Made by a program: the position numbers and the translations under genes. DNA of 62,598 nt from Phycisphaerales bacterium (GTDB lineage Bacteria > Planctomycetota > Phycisphaerae > Phycisphaerales > UBA1924): positions 1 to 62,598 of the forward strand of contig JALHOJ010000010.1 in the NCBI GenBank assembly GCA_022843045.1, written 5' to 3'. Below, in pieces: positions 35,391-44,555 of this stretch. The notes below the pieces were generated by a model. That model did no database searches, was not told the origin of the DNA, and was given only the letters and a program-made list of their open reading frames with translations. Numbering within the stretch: the stretch's first letter is position 1; every line of letters begins with the position of its first letter.

Positions 35391-35440
35391 TGGCAGGGGC
35401 TTCCAGCCCGTGAGTCCCGAGGCCTTCCAGGCCTTGGGTG
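35391..35440. repeat. Hairpin repeat with GTGGCA start (family A)
   Basis: Starting with gtggcagg just after the dacB stop, ggggcttccagccc forms a short hairpin and aggccttccaggcctt a second one. The orientation is the reverse of the copy at 10325-10370. Confidence 0.45.
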
Positions 35441-35506
35441 TCGGCGCATCTCGCGAGAAGTGCTCGAAGCCATCTCCACTCACGACTTGGAAGGCTGTGC
35501 CACTCG

Positions 35507-36655
35507 TCACACGAACAACCCGCCGCGCTCGTGGTCCAGCAGCCATCGCTTCCGTTCGAGGCCCCCGCCGTAGCCGGTGAGCGCTCCATCTGAGCCGACC
35601 ACGCGATGGCATGGAATGATGATGCTGCGAAAGTTCGCACCGTTCGAGAGCGCGACGGCCCGCACGGCCTTTGCATCGCCCAGTACCCGCGCTTGTTCGC
35701 CGTAGCTGCGCGTCGTGCCCGCGGGGATACCTCTCAGCACGCTCCAAACGCGCTCCTGAAAATCTGTCCCGACACCAGGCGCGAGCGGCACACCAAACTG
35801 CACGCGACGCTTCGCGAAGTACTCGCCCAGTTCGCTGCGGACCTTCTCCAGCACGGCGTTCTCGCCCGCGACTATGGCGAGGGGCGAGGTGGAGGCGGCG
35901 GACGAACGTGCGTATGCGAACGTCGCCAGCCGCTTGCGTACCCGCAGCAGCTCACGCTCCAGCCCCTTGCGATCAATCCAATCGAGCGTGACAAGTCCCT
36001 CGCGCCCTTCGATCTCTGACGAGACGGCGATCATGGGCCCCAGGGGCGACTCGATCCAGGCCGCCGTCAGCACGGCCTTCTCGCTGGTGCGTCGTTCGCT
36101 CGGCGCATCGCCCAGCAGTCGCCGGAGGGCGTCACGAAAACCGCTCGAACTTGTGAATCCCGCCGCGGCTTGCGCCGTGCTCATGCTTGTTCCCTTTCGA
36201 ATCGCTGCGAGCCCGGCGCCCATGCGTTTGGCTCGTTGGAATGCCGCGAATGTCATCCCCGTGTGTCTCTGGAACGCTCGCTGCGAGCTGCCTGCGGGAA
36301 TCTTCGCTTCGATCAAGTCCCGCATGCGCACCGGGACGGGCCATTCACGCTCGATCATCGCCAGCATCCGCGCGACGACTTGCGGAGCCGCGCTCCGTTG
36401 TGCATCCAGCGGCTTGCACCGCTTGCATGCACGATACCCATGCAGCATCGCTTCACGCGGACTCGCGAAGAACTCCACATTCTTGTCCAACGGCGGCCTC
36501 ACCCGACACGTGACCCGGCAGAAAATCCCCGTGGTCTTGACCGCCACCATGAAGCGACCCTCAAACGCCTCGTCCTTGCGCCGCATTGCCGCGAGCATCA
36601 CGCTTCGCTTGGGCAGCGGTCCGACCCCGATCGACTTGGAAGGCGCGGCACTCAT
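35507..36655 (-). CDS. ada: Bifunctional transcriptional activator and methylated-DNA repair protein Ada
   Basis: A 382-residue Ada protein. The N-terminal zinc domain has FCRVTC and CKRC (four Cys ligands, one of which takes methyl groups from DNA phosphotriesters). An AraC-type helix-turn-helix region follows (about 100-180). The C-terminal O6-methylguanine methyltransferase domain carries the acceptor Cys in IIPCHRVVGS. When methylated, Ada switches on the adaptive response to alkylation damage. All three modules are intact. The ATG at 36655 is used; an upstream extension lacks homologous sequence. It diverges from the methyltransferase gene at 36810. Confidence 0.92.
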   Translation of the reverse strand: MSAAPSKSIGVGPLPKRSVMLAAMRRKDEAFEGRFMVAVKTTGIFCRVTCRVRPPLDKNVEFFASPREAMLHGYRACKRCKPLDAQRSAAPQVVARMLAMIEREWPVPVRMRDLIEAKIPAGSSQRAFQRHTGMTFAAFQRAKRMGAGLAAIRKGTSMSTAQAAAGFTSSSGFRDALRRLLGDAPSERRTSEKAVLTAAWIESPLGPMIAVSSEIEGREGLVTLDWIDRKGLERELLRVRKRLATFAYARSSAASTSPLAIVAGENAVLEKVRSELGEYFAKRRVQFGVPLAPGVGTDFQERVWSVLRGIPAGTTRSYGEQARVLGDAKAVRAVALSNGANFRSIIIPCHRVVGSDGALTGYGGGLERKRWLLDHERGGLFV

Positions 36656-36809
36656 CACGCCCCAACGTATCAGCGCGAAGCCCCGCCGACCGACGAAATT
36701 CACTCGCCAAATTCACTTCACACGCCCACGCCCGACGAACCGCGACGCCAAACTCTCATCACTCATCATTTCGCACTCTTCACTGCCTGCGCCCGCCCAA
36801 CCATCCCCC

Positions 36810-37490
36810 ATGCCCTCCGAGCCCCGCTCCACCCTGCTCCCCGACTACCAGCGTCACTGGCCCGCCTACTTCGACGCCATCGCGGGCCAACCGCCCCGCG
36901 ACACCTGCCTGCGTGCGCTCGCGGCGTGCGCGGAAGGCGTGCGACTCCTCGACGAGAACTTCATCGCCTACGACCTCGCTTGCGGCGAAGGCCGGGACAC
37001 CCGCGCGATCCTTGCGAGCGACGCGCGTTGGCGTGTCGTCGCGATGGACAGCAGCAAGGAGGGACTCGCGAGGCTTGCAAAGTCACTGGGTGCGGACGCG
37101 TCTCGAGTGCGGGTCCTTGAGACATCGCTCGAAGCGGTTGCGGACGTGTACCAACGCGATCTCACCCTGCCCCGCCACGCGTGTCTGATCAACGCGAGCT
37201 TCGCCCTGCCGTTCTGCCACGAAGATCACTTTCCGACGTTGTGGAAGTGGATTGAAACCACGCTCGCAGGCGACACAATCCGCCCCGCGGGCCTCTTCGC
37301 GGGACAGTTTTTCGCCCAACGCGACGAATGGGCCACGGTCAACCCGCGCCGCCACGTGACTCGCGACCAACTGCTTGCCCTCCTGAAGGGCTGGCACATC
37401 ATCCACCTCGAAGAAGTTGAGAAGGAAGGCTCCGACGCCATGGGCGGCACCAAGCACCACCACTTGTTCCACGTCGTCGCGCGACGATAA
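36810..37490 (+). CDS. SAM-dependent methyltransferase
   Basis: A 226-residue class I methyltransferase. The SAM-binding motif I is YDLACGEGRDTRAI, followed by an acidic residue in VVAMDSSKEGL after the second strand and by the catalytic-face segment LINASFALPFC. The fold resembles small-molecule methyltransferases of the tellurite-resistance/TehB type, for example in the CGEGRDT phrase. The substrate cannot be deduced. The ATG at 36810 is chosen because the upstream in-frame sequence is antisense to ada. It is the last plus-strand gene before a convergent gap and the M36 peptidase. Confidence 0.8.
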   Translation: MPSEPRSTLLPDYQRHWPAYFDAIAGQPPRDTCLRALAACAEGVRLLDENFIAYDLACGEGRDTRAILASDARWRVVAMDSSKEGLARLAKSLGADASRVRVLETSLEAVADVYQRDLTLPRHACLINASFALPFCHEDHFPTLWKWIETTLAGDTIRPAGLFAGQFFAQRDEWATVNPRRHVTRDQLLALLKGWHIIHLEEVEKEGSDAMGGTKHHHLFHVVARR

Positions 37491-37578
37491 GCGACCGACG
37501 GTCGCAGTCACCCGGTGCCCCGCCCGGCGCACTGATTAGAGCGTGCGACTCCGCCCGCCTGCCGCACGCTTCCAGAGA

Positions 37579-37636
37579 AGCACAACGCGAAGAGACTGCT
37601 GAAGCTCTCAGCCATCTCTCCGCGTTGCTTTGTGCT
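37579..37636. repeat. Long imperfect palindrome in convergent spacer
   Basis: The left arm agcacaacgcgaagaga faces tctctccgcgttgctttgtgct. A smaller hairpin gcgacc/ggtcgc (37491-37505) directly follows the methyltransferase stop. The spacer between the methyltransferase and the M36 peptidase contains no gene. Confidence 0.5.
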
Positions 37637-37702
37637 CCGCTCCGCGGCCTCCGCGATGAGCAGGGTACTGGTTTTCCGCCGAGGGCTTGCAGCCTTCGGT
37701 TC

Positions 37703-40603
37703 TTACAGGCACGGGCCTTCGCTGAAGACGCTCAGGAACGAGTCAATGTCCAGAGGATCAAACAGCGACTGGTCGTTGTTGAAGTCCACATCGTTGCAGG
37801 TCGCGCCCAGGGGCAGGCATGGCCCCTCGCTGAAGACGCTCAGGAACGCGTCGATGTCCAGCGGATCGAACTGCGAGTTGTCGTTGTTGAAGTCGATGGA
37901 GTCGCAGACTCGGCCGCTGTTGCAGACGGTGCCACGGACGCGGAAGTCATCGAGGGCGGCGACGGCGAGGGTGTTGCCCGAACCGAGATTGCCAGCGATC
38001 ACGCGGACGCGGATTTGGGTGCTGGGGGAGAGGGAGAGACCTGAAAGGGTGAAGGACGCGGGGACCCAGCCGCCTGCGCTGTTGTTGGGGCCGAGTTCTT
38101 CGGCGGTGGTCCAAGTGGCGCCGTTGTTGACGGACACTTGGACGCGGAAGAGATCGCGGAGCGTGCTGGTGCCGGTGTGGTTGCTGGCCCACCAGCGGTT
38201 GTAGGTAAAGGTCACATCGTTAAAGGCGGAGAGGTCCATGGTCGGGCTGGTGATCATCGTCGCGCCGCCGGACATGCCGCTCCCGTTGGGGTTGCCGGTG
38301 GCGGTGAGGAAGCACCTGGTGCCCGGCTCGGGCGAAGTGTCGGCGGCGGGGTAGCCGGTGGAACCCGTGGGCACGCCAATGGCCCAGCGGCCGTACTGCG
38401 TCCAGAACTGGCCCGGGAATTGGGACTCGACCCAGCCGCCGGCGGTTTCGAAGGAAGACAGGGTGTCGGTGAAGGAGTCGAACGCGGCGGTGGTGTAGGT
38501 GCTGCCCGAGCAGGTGTTGTCGATGGGCGCGACGATCTTGACGTTGGTCGTGGTGTCCACCGCGAAGCGGAACTGCACGGAGTTGCCGCAAGGAATGCCA
38601 GGCATCGTGACGGAGTACTCGTTGTTGCCGGTGGGTGTGGCGAGGACGGTCGTGTAGTTGCCAGTGGCGTTGAGGCGGTATTCGAGGCGCACGGTGCTTG
38701 CCTGAACCTGCTCGCTGCCGTTCTGCACGCGGAGTTGGTAGGTGAGGGGCGTGTTGCTGTTGGTGAAGCTGGGGACGCCGGTCAGGATTGCGATCGACGC
38801 ACGCTGCTCGACGCAGGGGAGGGTGGATTCGGGAATGCCGCGGCCGATGAAGCCGACGCGCAGAATGCCGTAGTTGGGTGTGCCGTTGCTGATGGAGCCG
38901 TCGTCATCGTCGGCGGTGAGATATTCAGGAACCATGCCCGGGTGGAAGGCGTTGCCTGCCTGATCCATGCCTTGGGTGATCATGTAGAAGTCTGAGTGAA
39001 GTTGGCTGAGGAGGGCGAGGCCTGGCTGGGTGCCGTCGCGAGCGACGAAAGCGTTGCGCAGGTCCCAGATGAGGCCGCCCAGCACCTGACCGCAGTCGTG
39101 GAAGCCGCCGCTGCAGGGGAAGGTGCGCCCGGCGGTGGCGGGGTTGCGCACCCAGGAGGGGTTTTGTCCTGCAAAAAAGCCCTCACCGATGATGGGGTCG
39201 TCGTTGATCAGGATCGAGATGGTGTCGGAGAAGCCTTCGCCGAAGGCACCTTGCTGGAGGGTGCCGACGGGCGGGCGGCGGTTGACGAGGAAGTGGCCGT
39301 ATTCGTGGTTGGCGACGGAGTTGAAGCTCGTGTTGGCGCAGCCGCCGCCTGCGGAGAAGAAGTTGACGGATTGCTGGCTGGGGTCAAAGAAAGCGTTGCA
39401 GGTTTGCGCGAGCTGGACGTTGGTGAGGATGTTGGTGTCGATGGTGGTGAGCGAGGGCTGGCGGTCCCTGATGAAGTTGTGGGTGATGTTGGTGTGGACC
39501 AGGGCGTTGATCTGGGCGAGGCCTGGGGAGTTGTGGGCGGGAATGTCGGTGGGATTGATGTTGATTTCGACGGGCGTGCCGGGAATCACGTTGGGCTGCG
39601 TGACGTTGATCTCGGCGCCCGAAATGTTGTCGATGCGGCTCCACCGGCCGTTCTGCGTGCTGACCGTGAGCGACACCGGATCCGTGCCCGCCCACGGAAT
39701 CACAAAGTTCCCCTGGCGATCCGTGAACGCCGACACTTCCGGGTTCGTCCCTGCGACCACCACCTTGATCTCATTCACGTTCCGCAGCACCGCCGGGTTG
39801 CTCGCCGAAGGCGCAGTGTTTCCGGGCGTTGCAAGGCCCACCACGCTGCCACTGATGTCCGCGTGCAAGATCTCGTTGCGGGCAAAGACAACTTCGTTGG
39901 TGGCGCAGTCAACAAAGAACGTGAAGACGCTGGGGTTCGCGGGATCGGTCCGATCCGCGCCAGTGAACTTCCACGCCCGCACCGCAGCGGAACTCGGGAA
40001 GAAGTCACCCTCGCCCGTGTACACGACCTGCTCCGCCTCGTTCCATTCCTTGAGCGTCGCGAACCGAGCGATGCCTTGCACGCGCTCCCGGGCCTGGTCG
40101 CTCGTGAACGCATCGGCTGCGAAGCCAGTCGCGGGGCGCGGGGCAAGGCGGGCGTTGGCCAGCACGACGTGGTGCGTGGTGTCCTGGAAGTGGCCCAGCG
40201 GCGCGGGGCGATTGATCACGACGACGCGGAGTGTGGACATCTCCACCGGCAGGCCGTCCATGAACTGGCGATAGGCCACCGCCGAGAGCTTGCCGTTGCC
40301 GATGGGGCCTTGCCAGGACTGCACGAGGTCGGTGCCAAGCTCGAGTTGGCCGACGTCGAGAGCGGTCACCCATTGACGCACCCACGCGTCCGCAGCTTCG
40401 GAGTCCGTCGCGGCGTCGTTCATCGGCGCGCCGCCGATACTCAGCACACGCCCCTGGTCTTCAAACGCCGAGACGCCCGGGAAGATCGTCTGGAGCGTGA
40501 CGAGCGCGGGGTTTTGGCCCTGCCCGTTGGCTCCCAGCGCGTTCGCGCCTGCTCCGCCCGCCGCCATCGCCAACGCCAGCACGATCGAGCCACGCAACTT
40601 CAT
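37703..40603 (-). CDS. Secreted M36 (fungalysin-like) metallopeptidase with C-terminal module
   Basis: A 966-residue secreted peptidase. The start has AGGAG seven bases upstream and a signal peptide (LAMAAGGAGANALG). An N-terminal propeptide of the fungalysin type covers about residues 20-250. The zinc site is HEYGH at 433-437, with the downstream glutamate in GEGFSD. After the catalytic domain come Ig- or beta-sandwich-like regions with Asp/Asn loops. The last 67 residues (37703-37906) are the duplicated Cys-bracketed CDxIDFNNDxSxFDPxDID module shared with two other proteins in the window. It probably degrades extracellular protein for nutrition. A 25-base palindrome at 40696-40720 lies just upstream. 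Confidence 0.88.
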   Translation of the reverse strand: MKLRGSIVLALAMAAGGAGANALGANGQGQNPALVTLQTIFPGVSAFEDQGRVLSIGGAPMNDAATDSEAADAWVRQWVTALDVGQLELGTDLVQSWQGPIGNGKLSAVAYRQFMDGLPVEMSTLRVVVINRPAPLGHFQDTTHHVVLANARLAPRPATGFAADAFTSDQARERVQGIARFATLKEWNEAEQVVYTGEGDFFPSSAAVRAWKFTGADRTDPANPSVFTFFVDCATNEVVFARNEILHADISGSVVGLATPGNTAPSASNPAVLRNVNEIKVVVAGTNPEVSAFTDRQGNFVIPWAGTDPVSLTVSTQNGRWSRIDNISGAEINVTQPNVIPGTPVEININPTDIPAHNSPGLAQINALVHTNITHNFIRDRQPSLTTIDTNILTNVQLAQTCNAFFDPSQQSVNFFSAGGGCANTSFNSVANHEYGHFLVNRRPPVGTLQQGAFGEGFSDTISILINDDPIIGEGFFAGQNPSWVRNPATAGRTFPCSGGFHDCGQVLGGLIWDLRNAFVARDGTQPGLALLSQLHSDFYMITQGMDQAGNAFHPGMVPEYLTADDDDGSISNGTPNYGILRVGFIGRGIPESTLPCVEQRASIAILTGVPSFTNSNTPLTYQLRVQNGSEQVQASTVRLEYRLNATGNYTTVLATPTGNNEYSVTMPGIPCGNSVQFRFAVDTTTNVKIVAPIDNTCSGSTYTTAAFDSFTDTLSSFETAGGWVESQFPGQFWTQYGRWAIGVPTGSTGYPAADTSPEPGTRCFLTATGNPNGSGMSGGATMITSPTMDLSAFNDVTFTYNRWWASNHTGTSTLRDLFRVQVSVNNGATWTTAEELGPNNSAGGWVPASFTLSGLSLSPSTQIRVRVIAGNLGSGNTLAVAALDDFRVRGTVCNSGRVCDSIDFNNDNSQFDPLDIDAFLSVFSEGPCLPLGATCNDVDFNNDQSLFDPLDIDSFLSVFSEGPCL

Positions 40604-40695
40604 GCGAATCTCCTATGTGAACAAGAGTGATGCCCGGTAATGCGTCCGAGCGTTCTTCCCAGCCGCCGACTTTCTGCCAACAGTCCGCGGTCCCA

Positions 40696-40720
40696 GTTGC
40701 GATGCTCGTCGCATCGCAAC
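40696..40720. promoter_or_regulatory. Perfect inverted repeat upstream of the M36 peptidase gene
   Basis: Arms gttgcgatgc and gcatcgcaac (ten bases each, exact) flank a five-base spacer about 95 bases upstream of the M36 start. It could be an operator or an mRNA hairpin. No binding protein is implied by sequence alone. Confidence 0.35.
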
Positions 40721-40878
40721 ACCGATAGCGCTGCGCACATCTCATCCGCGAGACGCACACATACCGACGCACCCCTACGTGCTCGTCCAATTCAGCAGGT
40801 CGGCATCCGCTGATGCCCCATCCTACCAGAACCGGCGATTTTCGCAACCCCGAAAGGGACAGGTTCGTGTGAAAATAA

Positions 40879-42018
40879 CTACCGACCCGGCCTTTCCACC
40901 GGGCGGACGACCCGCGCCGGGCGCGAGGACCAAGAAGGCGCGTCGATGAGGCGGGCGGACTTGAGAATGGGCGGATCAACCGGCCGCTGGTCCTTGACGG
41001 TGACTCGCGAGAGGGCCACGAGCGTTTCGGTGCCCCGGATCATTTCGCCAAAGGCGGTGTACAGGCCATCAAGCCGGGCCGTGCCTTCGCGCGAGAGCGC
41101 GATGAAGATCTGCGAGCCGTTGGTGTCGGGATCGTCGGAACGGGCGAGGGAGAGCACGCCAAAGTCGTGCGGGAGGTTTGAGCGTTCCAGGTCGATGGAG
41201 TAGCCGGGGCCGCCGTCGCCCGTGCCGGTGGGGTCGCCAACTTGAACGACGAATGGATGCCCGCTCGCAAGCGTCGGCACGATCCGGTGGAAGATGATGT
41301 CGTTATAGAACCCAAGCCGCACCAACTCACGGATGTTCCACACCGAATTCGGCGCTGCGTCCGGCCGCAGCCGAAACTCCATCTCGCCCAGCGAGGTGTC
41401 AAGGATCACGTGCTGATCGGTGTAGATCCGCAAGCCTGCGTACGCGGGCGGCTCGGTCACCCATTCCATCACGCCCTCGCGGGGGCGGAAGTTGTCTTCG
41501 TTGGTGGTGGGGTCGCGGAACCAGAGGCGCCGGCTCTTGGGATCGACCAGTTTTGCGCGGGCTTCGCTGATCATGGGTTGCAGGACCAGCGGCGCGCCGA
41601 CTTCTTTGCCCGCGACCACGAGCTGCGCATACCGCAGCTTCGGCATCGGTCCTTGCCACAACACTGGAAACAACCCCGCGAGATCCACCGGCAAATCAGC
41701 GAGCACCGGCGCCGTCGCCACCGCTCCCTCGCGGCCAACCTCAAACAGATCGATCCGAACCTCGCCTGCGGGCTTCACCACTTGCGCTGGAGCAGCAGGC
41801 GGTTCGCCTTCGTTCGGCGCTTCCGCTGGTGCCTCAGGGGCGGGCACAACTTCCGCCTTGGGCACCATCACCTGAATCGGAATCGGCCGATTGACGCCGA
41901 AATAGGCCCGGTCCTTGATCGTCGACAGTTGCCCCCAAGCCGGGCTGCTGGCTGCCAATCCTGCCGCCAGACCCGCCGCCACCATCGCCGCTTGGCGCAT
42001 CGTGCGTATCACGTGCAT
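40879..42018 (-). CDS. Exported peptidyl-prolyl cis-trans isomerase (cyclophilin)
   Basis: A 379-residue exported cyclophilin. An N-terminal signal peptide (MRQAAMVAAGLAAGLAASSP, cut at AWG) is followed by a roughly 180-residue lead segment rich in Ala, Pro and Glu and of unknown role. The cyclophilin fold then covers about 205-360, with the catalytic FHRIVP, the HPFVVQVGDPTGTG active-site loop, the SQIFIALS segment and DGLYTAFGEM. It assists folding of extracytoplasmic proteins. The ATG at 42018 has AAAGGTG upstream. The gene runs opposite to the sigma factor that begins at about 42263. Confidence 0.85.
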   Translation of the reverse strand: MHVIRTMRQAAMVAAGLAAGLAASSPAWGQLSTIKDRAYFGVNRPIPIQVMVPKAEVVPAPEAPAEAPNEGEPPAAPAQVVKPAGEVRIDLFEVGREGAVATAPVLADLPVDLAGLFPVLWQGPMPKLRYAQLVVAGKEVGAPLVLQPMISEARAKLVDPKSRRLWFRDPTTNEDNFRPREGVMEWVTEPPAYAGLRIYTDQHVILDTSLGEMEFRLRPDAAPNSVWNIRELVRLGFYNDIIFHRIVPTLASGHPFVVQVGDPTGTGDGGPGYSIDLERSNLPHDFGVLSLARSDDPDTNGSQIFIALSREGTARLDGLYTAFGEMIRGTETLVALSRVTVKDQRPVDPPILKSARLIDAPSWSSRPARVVRPVERPGR

Positions 42019-42262
42019 CGCGTCACCTTTCGCCGCCCCCGGCATCCATAACCCCATGGCCACGGCGGCACTGTATTGTCAGGGGTGCGGTCGGAGCGTT
42101 TCGGGTTGGGAACCTCGGACCCGCAATCAGCATGAGCAGCGGTGCGCGAGCCGGGGAATTGGCAGTTATTCGCGAACTTTTGAATCACTCCCATTCGTAC
42201 AAGCAACGGCATCCACTGCAACAGGGTCCGCGAACCCCTCGGAACCCCCTGGGGACCCCCGT

Positions 42263-42994
42263 ATGCGGAATGCCGCTTCTATCATCGCCCGCGTGCCGAC
42301 TGTCATGCCCGATCCCGATGAGATTGCCGCCGGCGCGACGCGCTCGGCGGAGGAGCCCATCGAGGTAATTTCCCCGGACGAGGATTATGGCGAAGGGCAG
42401 TTGCTGCTCCGCCTGCGGGCCAAGGACGCCCGGGCGTATGAGGAAGTGATCCGCGATTTGACGCCTCGGCTGCTTGCGACCGCGATCCGCATGTTGGGCA
42501 ATGAAGAGGATTCGCGCGACGCGGTGCAGGATGCGTTCCTGTCGGCGTTTCGGAACATCCAGAACTTTGACGGGAAGTCGAAGTTGTCCACGTGGCTGCA
42601 TCGCATCACGATCAACGCGGCGCTGATGAAGCTGCGCACCAGGCGGCGCAAGCCGGCGGTGTCGATCAACGATCTGCTGCCTCGCCACAGCGACGACGGA
42701 CACTTTGAGATGCCCATCGCGAGTTGGCGCGAGAAGCCCAACGCGGAGTATGACATCGAGATGCGTCATCGCGTGCGAGAAGAAATCGAGAACCTGCCTG
42801 ATGAGTATCGCACGGTGATCATGCTGCGCGATGTGGAAGGCCTTGACACTGCTGAGGCGGGCGTGGTGCTGGGCATTTCTGAGAGCGCGGTGAAGACGCG
42901 CCTGCATCGGGCCCGTCAGGCGCTGCGCGAGCGGCTGGCGCCGATGTTCGCGAACCAGTCTGGTGATCAGGATTCGGAAAGGGGGCATCCATGA
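42263..42994 (+). CDS. ECF RNA polymerase sigma factor
   Basis: A 243-residue sigma factor if started at ATG 42263, or 229 at ATG 42305; neither has a clear ribosome-binding site. Region 2 (NEEDSRDAVQDAFLSAF, then FDGKSKLSTWLHRITINAA) and region 4 (LPDEYRTVIMLRDVEGLD and a helix-turn-helix GVVLGISESAVKTRLHRA) are complete. The N-terminus is acidic and disordered. It resembles the sigma factor at 19629 and, like it, is followed by a zf-HC2 anti-sigma gene. Here the two genes overlap as ATGA, so the anti-sigma factor is translated with the sigma factor and probably controls it. Confidence 0.88.
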   Translation: MRNAASIIARVPTVMPDPDEIAAGATRSAEEPIEVISPDEDYGEGQLLLRLRAKDARAYEEVIRDLTPRLLATAIRMLGNEEDSRDAVQDAFLSAFRNIQNFDGKSKLSTWLHRITINAALMKLRTRRRKPAVSINDLLPRHSDDGHFEMPIASWREKPNAEYDIEMRHRVREEIENLPDEYRTVIMLRDVEGLDTAEAGVVLGISESAVKTRLHRARQALRERLAPMFANQSGDQDSERGHP

Positions 42995-43404
42995 GCTGCC
43001 CCAAGAACCCCGATGGCACGCCCGTCAAGGGCATTCCCACCTGCAAAGAAATCTGTGAGTTTCTTTGTGACTATCTTGAGGGCGATTTGCCCGAGTCCAA
43101 GCGGACGAACTTCGCCGCGCATCTGAAGGCGTGCCCGCCTTGCGCCGAGTACCTGCACCAATACGAAGCGACCATCAAGCTCGCTCGCAAGTGCTGCTGC
43201 CCCGAAGCCGAGAAGGTCGCTCAGCAAGTCGCGGCGTCGGGCGGCGTGCAAGCCATGCCCAAGGGTTGGGATCCCGCGGCGTGCGACAAGATCAAGGCCG
43301 CACTCGCGAGCAAGCCGCCCCCCCCGGATGACATGGTGAAGGCGATCATGCAGGCGATGGGCATGGCGATTCCGCCCAGTTGTCAGGGGAAGGGGCACAA
43401 GTAG
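42991..43404 (+). CDS. Zinc-finger anti-sigma factor
   Basis: A 137-residue protein that overlaps the sigma gene by four bases. It carries the zf-HC2 pattern: CKEICEFLCDYLEGDLP, then AAHLKACPPC, with extra Cys in KLARKCCCPE. The C-terminal 70 residues are hydrophilic, with no membrane helix, so it acts in the cytoplasm. It is longer and more Cys-rich than the paralogous anti-sigma factor at 19302. The unusual number of cysteines makes a redox-sensing role plausible. The gene is followed by accA after a 41-base gap. Confidence 0.8.
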   Translation: MSCPKNPDGTPVKGIPTCKEICEFLCDYLEGDLPESKRTNFAAHLKACPPCAEYLHQYEATIKLARKCCCPEAEKVAQQVAASGGVQAMPKGWDPAACDKIKAALASKPPPPDDMVKAIMQAMGMAIPPSCQGKGHK

Positions 43405-43445
43405 CTGGCCTGACTCCTGCGGTGTGGCTTCGTACAGTTCATCGC

Positions 43446-44459
43446 ATGGCCACCTACTACCAACTGGACTTCGAGAAGCCGATTACGCAGCTTGAGCAGC
43501 AGATCGAGCAGGCCGAGCAGCGGCTGGCGATCGCGGCGAGCAATCCGGGCGAGGCGGATCCGCTTCGCAATGAGCTGGCGGCGATGCGGTCCAAGCGGCA
43601 GGTGCTGATTGAAGAGACGTACGCGAATCTGTCGCCCTGGCACACGGTGCGGGTGGCGCGGCATCCGAACCGGCCGCAGACGCGCGATTACATCCAGATG
43701 ATCTGCCGGGATTTTGTCGAGCTTCACGGGGATCGGCGGTTTGGGGATGATCCAGCGATCGTGACTGGTTTCGCACGCATCGGCGCGAGTCCGGGGATGA
43801 AGGTGCTGGTGGTGGGGCATCAGAAGGGCAAGCAGACCAGCGAGAAGATCGCGTGCCACTTTGGGTGTGCGCATCCGGAGGGGTATCGCAAGGCGCTGCT
43901 CAAGATGCAGCTAGCGGCGAAGTTTGGCGTGCCGATCGTGACGTTTGTGGATACGCCCGGGGCGTATCCGGGGCTCGGTGCGGAACAGCGCGGGCAGGCG
44001 GAAGCGATCGCGGTGAACTTGCTGGAGATGAGCAGACTGCCCACGCCCATCGTGAGTATCGTGATCGGCGAAGGGGGCAGTGGGGGTGCGCTGGGGATCG
44101 CGGTCGCGGATCGTGTCGCGATGCTGCAGCACAGTTGGTACAGCGTGATCAGCCCCGAGGGGTGCGCTGCGATTCTGTGGAAGGAAGCCAACGAGCAGAC
44201 CAATGCGCAGGCGGCCAAGAGTCTGAAACTCACGGCGCGCGACAATGTGGAGTTGGGCATCATCGAGGACATCATTCCCGAGCCGGTGGGCGGGGCGCAC
44301 CGCGACGCGAGGACGACGGCGACGAATGTGCAGCAGTGGATTTTGAGCCAGTTGCAGGCGCTCAAGCAGGTGCCGATTGAGGCGTTGCTGGAGCAGCGGT
44401 ATCAGCGGTATCGGAAGTTGGGGCAGTACTTGGAGCAGGATGTGGCGCGGGTAAGTTAA
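43446..44459 (+). CDS. accA: Acetyl-CoA carboxylase carboxyltransferase subunit alpha
   Basis: A 337-residue AccA, which works with AccD to transfer the carboxyl group from biotin to acetyl-CoA in fatty-acid synthesis. The N-terminal coiled coil (EQQIEQAEQRLAIAAS), the FVDTPGAYPGLGAEQRGQ segment and the catalytic IGEGGSGGALGIA motif are present. It has normal length. The ATG at 43446 precedes the family's usual first strand. No accD gene is nearby. It is only 41 bases from the anti-sigma gene, so readthrough from the sigma operon is possible. Confidence 0.95.
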   Translation: MATYYQLDFEKPITQLEQQIEQAEQRLAIAASNPGEADPLRNELAAMRSKRQVLIEETYANLSPWHTVRVARHPNRPQTRDYIQMICRDFVELHGDRRFGDDPAIVTGFARIGASPGMKVLVVGHQKGKQTSEKIACHFGCAHPEGYRKALLKMQLAAKFGVPIVTFVDTPGAYPGLGAEQRGQAEAIAVNLLEMSRLPTPIVSIVIGEGGSGGALGIAVADRVAMLQHSWYSVISPEGCAAILWKEANEQTNAQAAKSLKLTARDNVELGIIEDIIPEPVGGAHRDARTTATNVQQWILSQLQALKQVPIEALLEQRYQRYRKLGQYLEQDVARVS

Positions 44460-44494
44460 GTGCTGGCTGGCGGAGAGCGGCACGCGTCGGGGAC

Positions 44495-44525
44495 GCGGCA
44501 TTCGGCATTCGGGATTCGGCGTTCG
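44495..44525. repeat. GGCATTCGGGATTCGG array (family B)
   Basis: A run of gcggcattcggcattcg followed by ggattcggcgttcg lies between accA and the PH-domain gene. It differs at one position from the copy at 55663-55693, and a longer array is inside gcvP at 49024-49057. Confidence 0.65.
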
Positions 44526-44555
44526 TAGTGCGGCTGGTCGTATCCTGCGTGCGGT

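Noticed and set aside
35874..36809. An in-frame N-terminal extension of the methyltransferase opposite ada
   Set aside because: The extra 312 residues are antisense to ada and have no methyltransferase sequence. The family begins at ATG 36810.
43380..43445. An upstream start for accA within the anti-sigma gene
   Set aside because: It would overlap the anti-sigma stop and add residues absent from AccA. ATG at 43446 fits the family start.
44495..44525. The short GGCATTCGG arrays as a CRISPR array
   Set aside because: Units are only about 7-9 bases long and directly joined, with no spacers. No cas genes are present.
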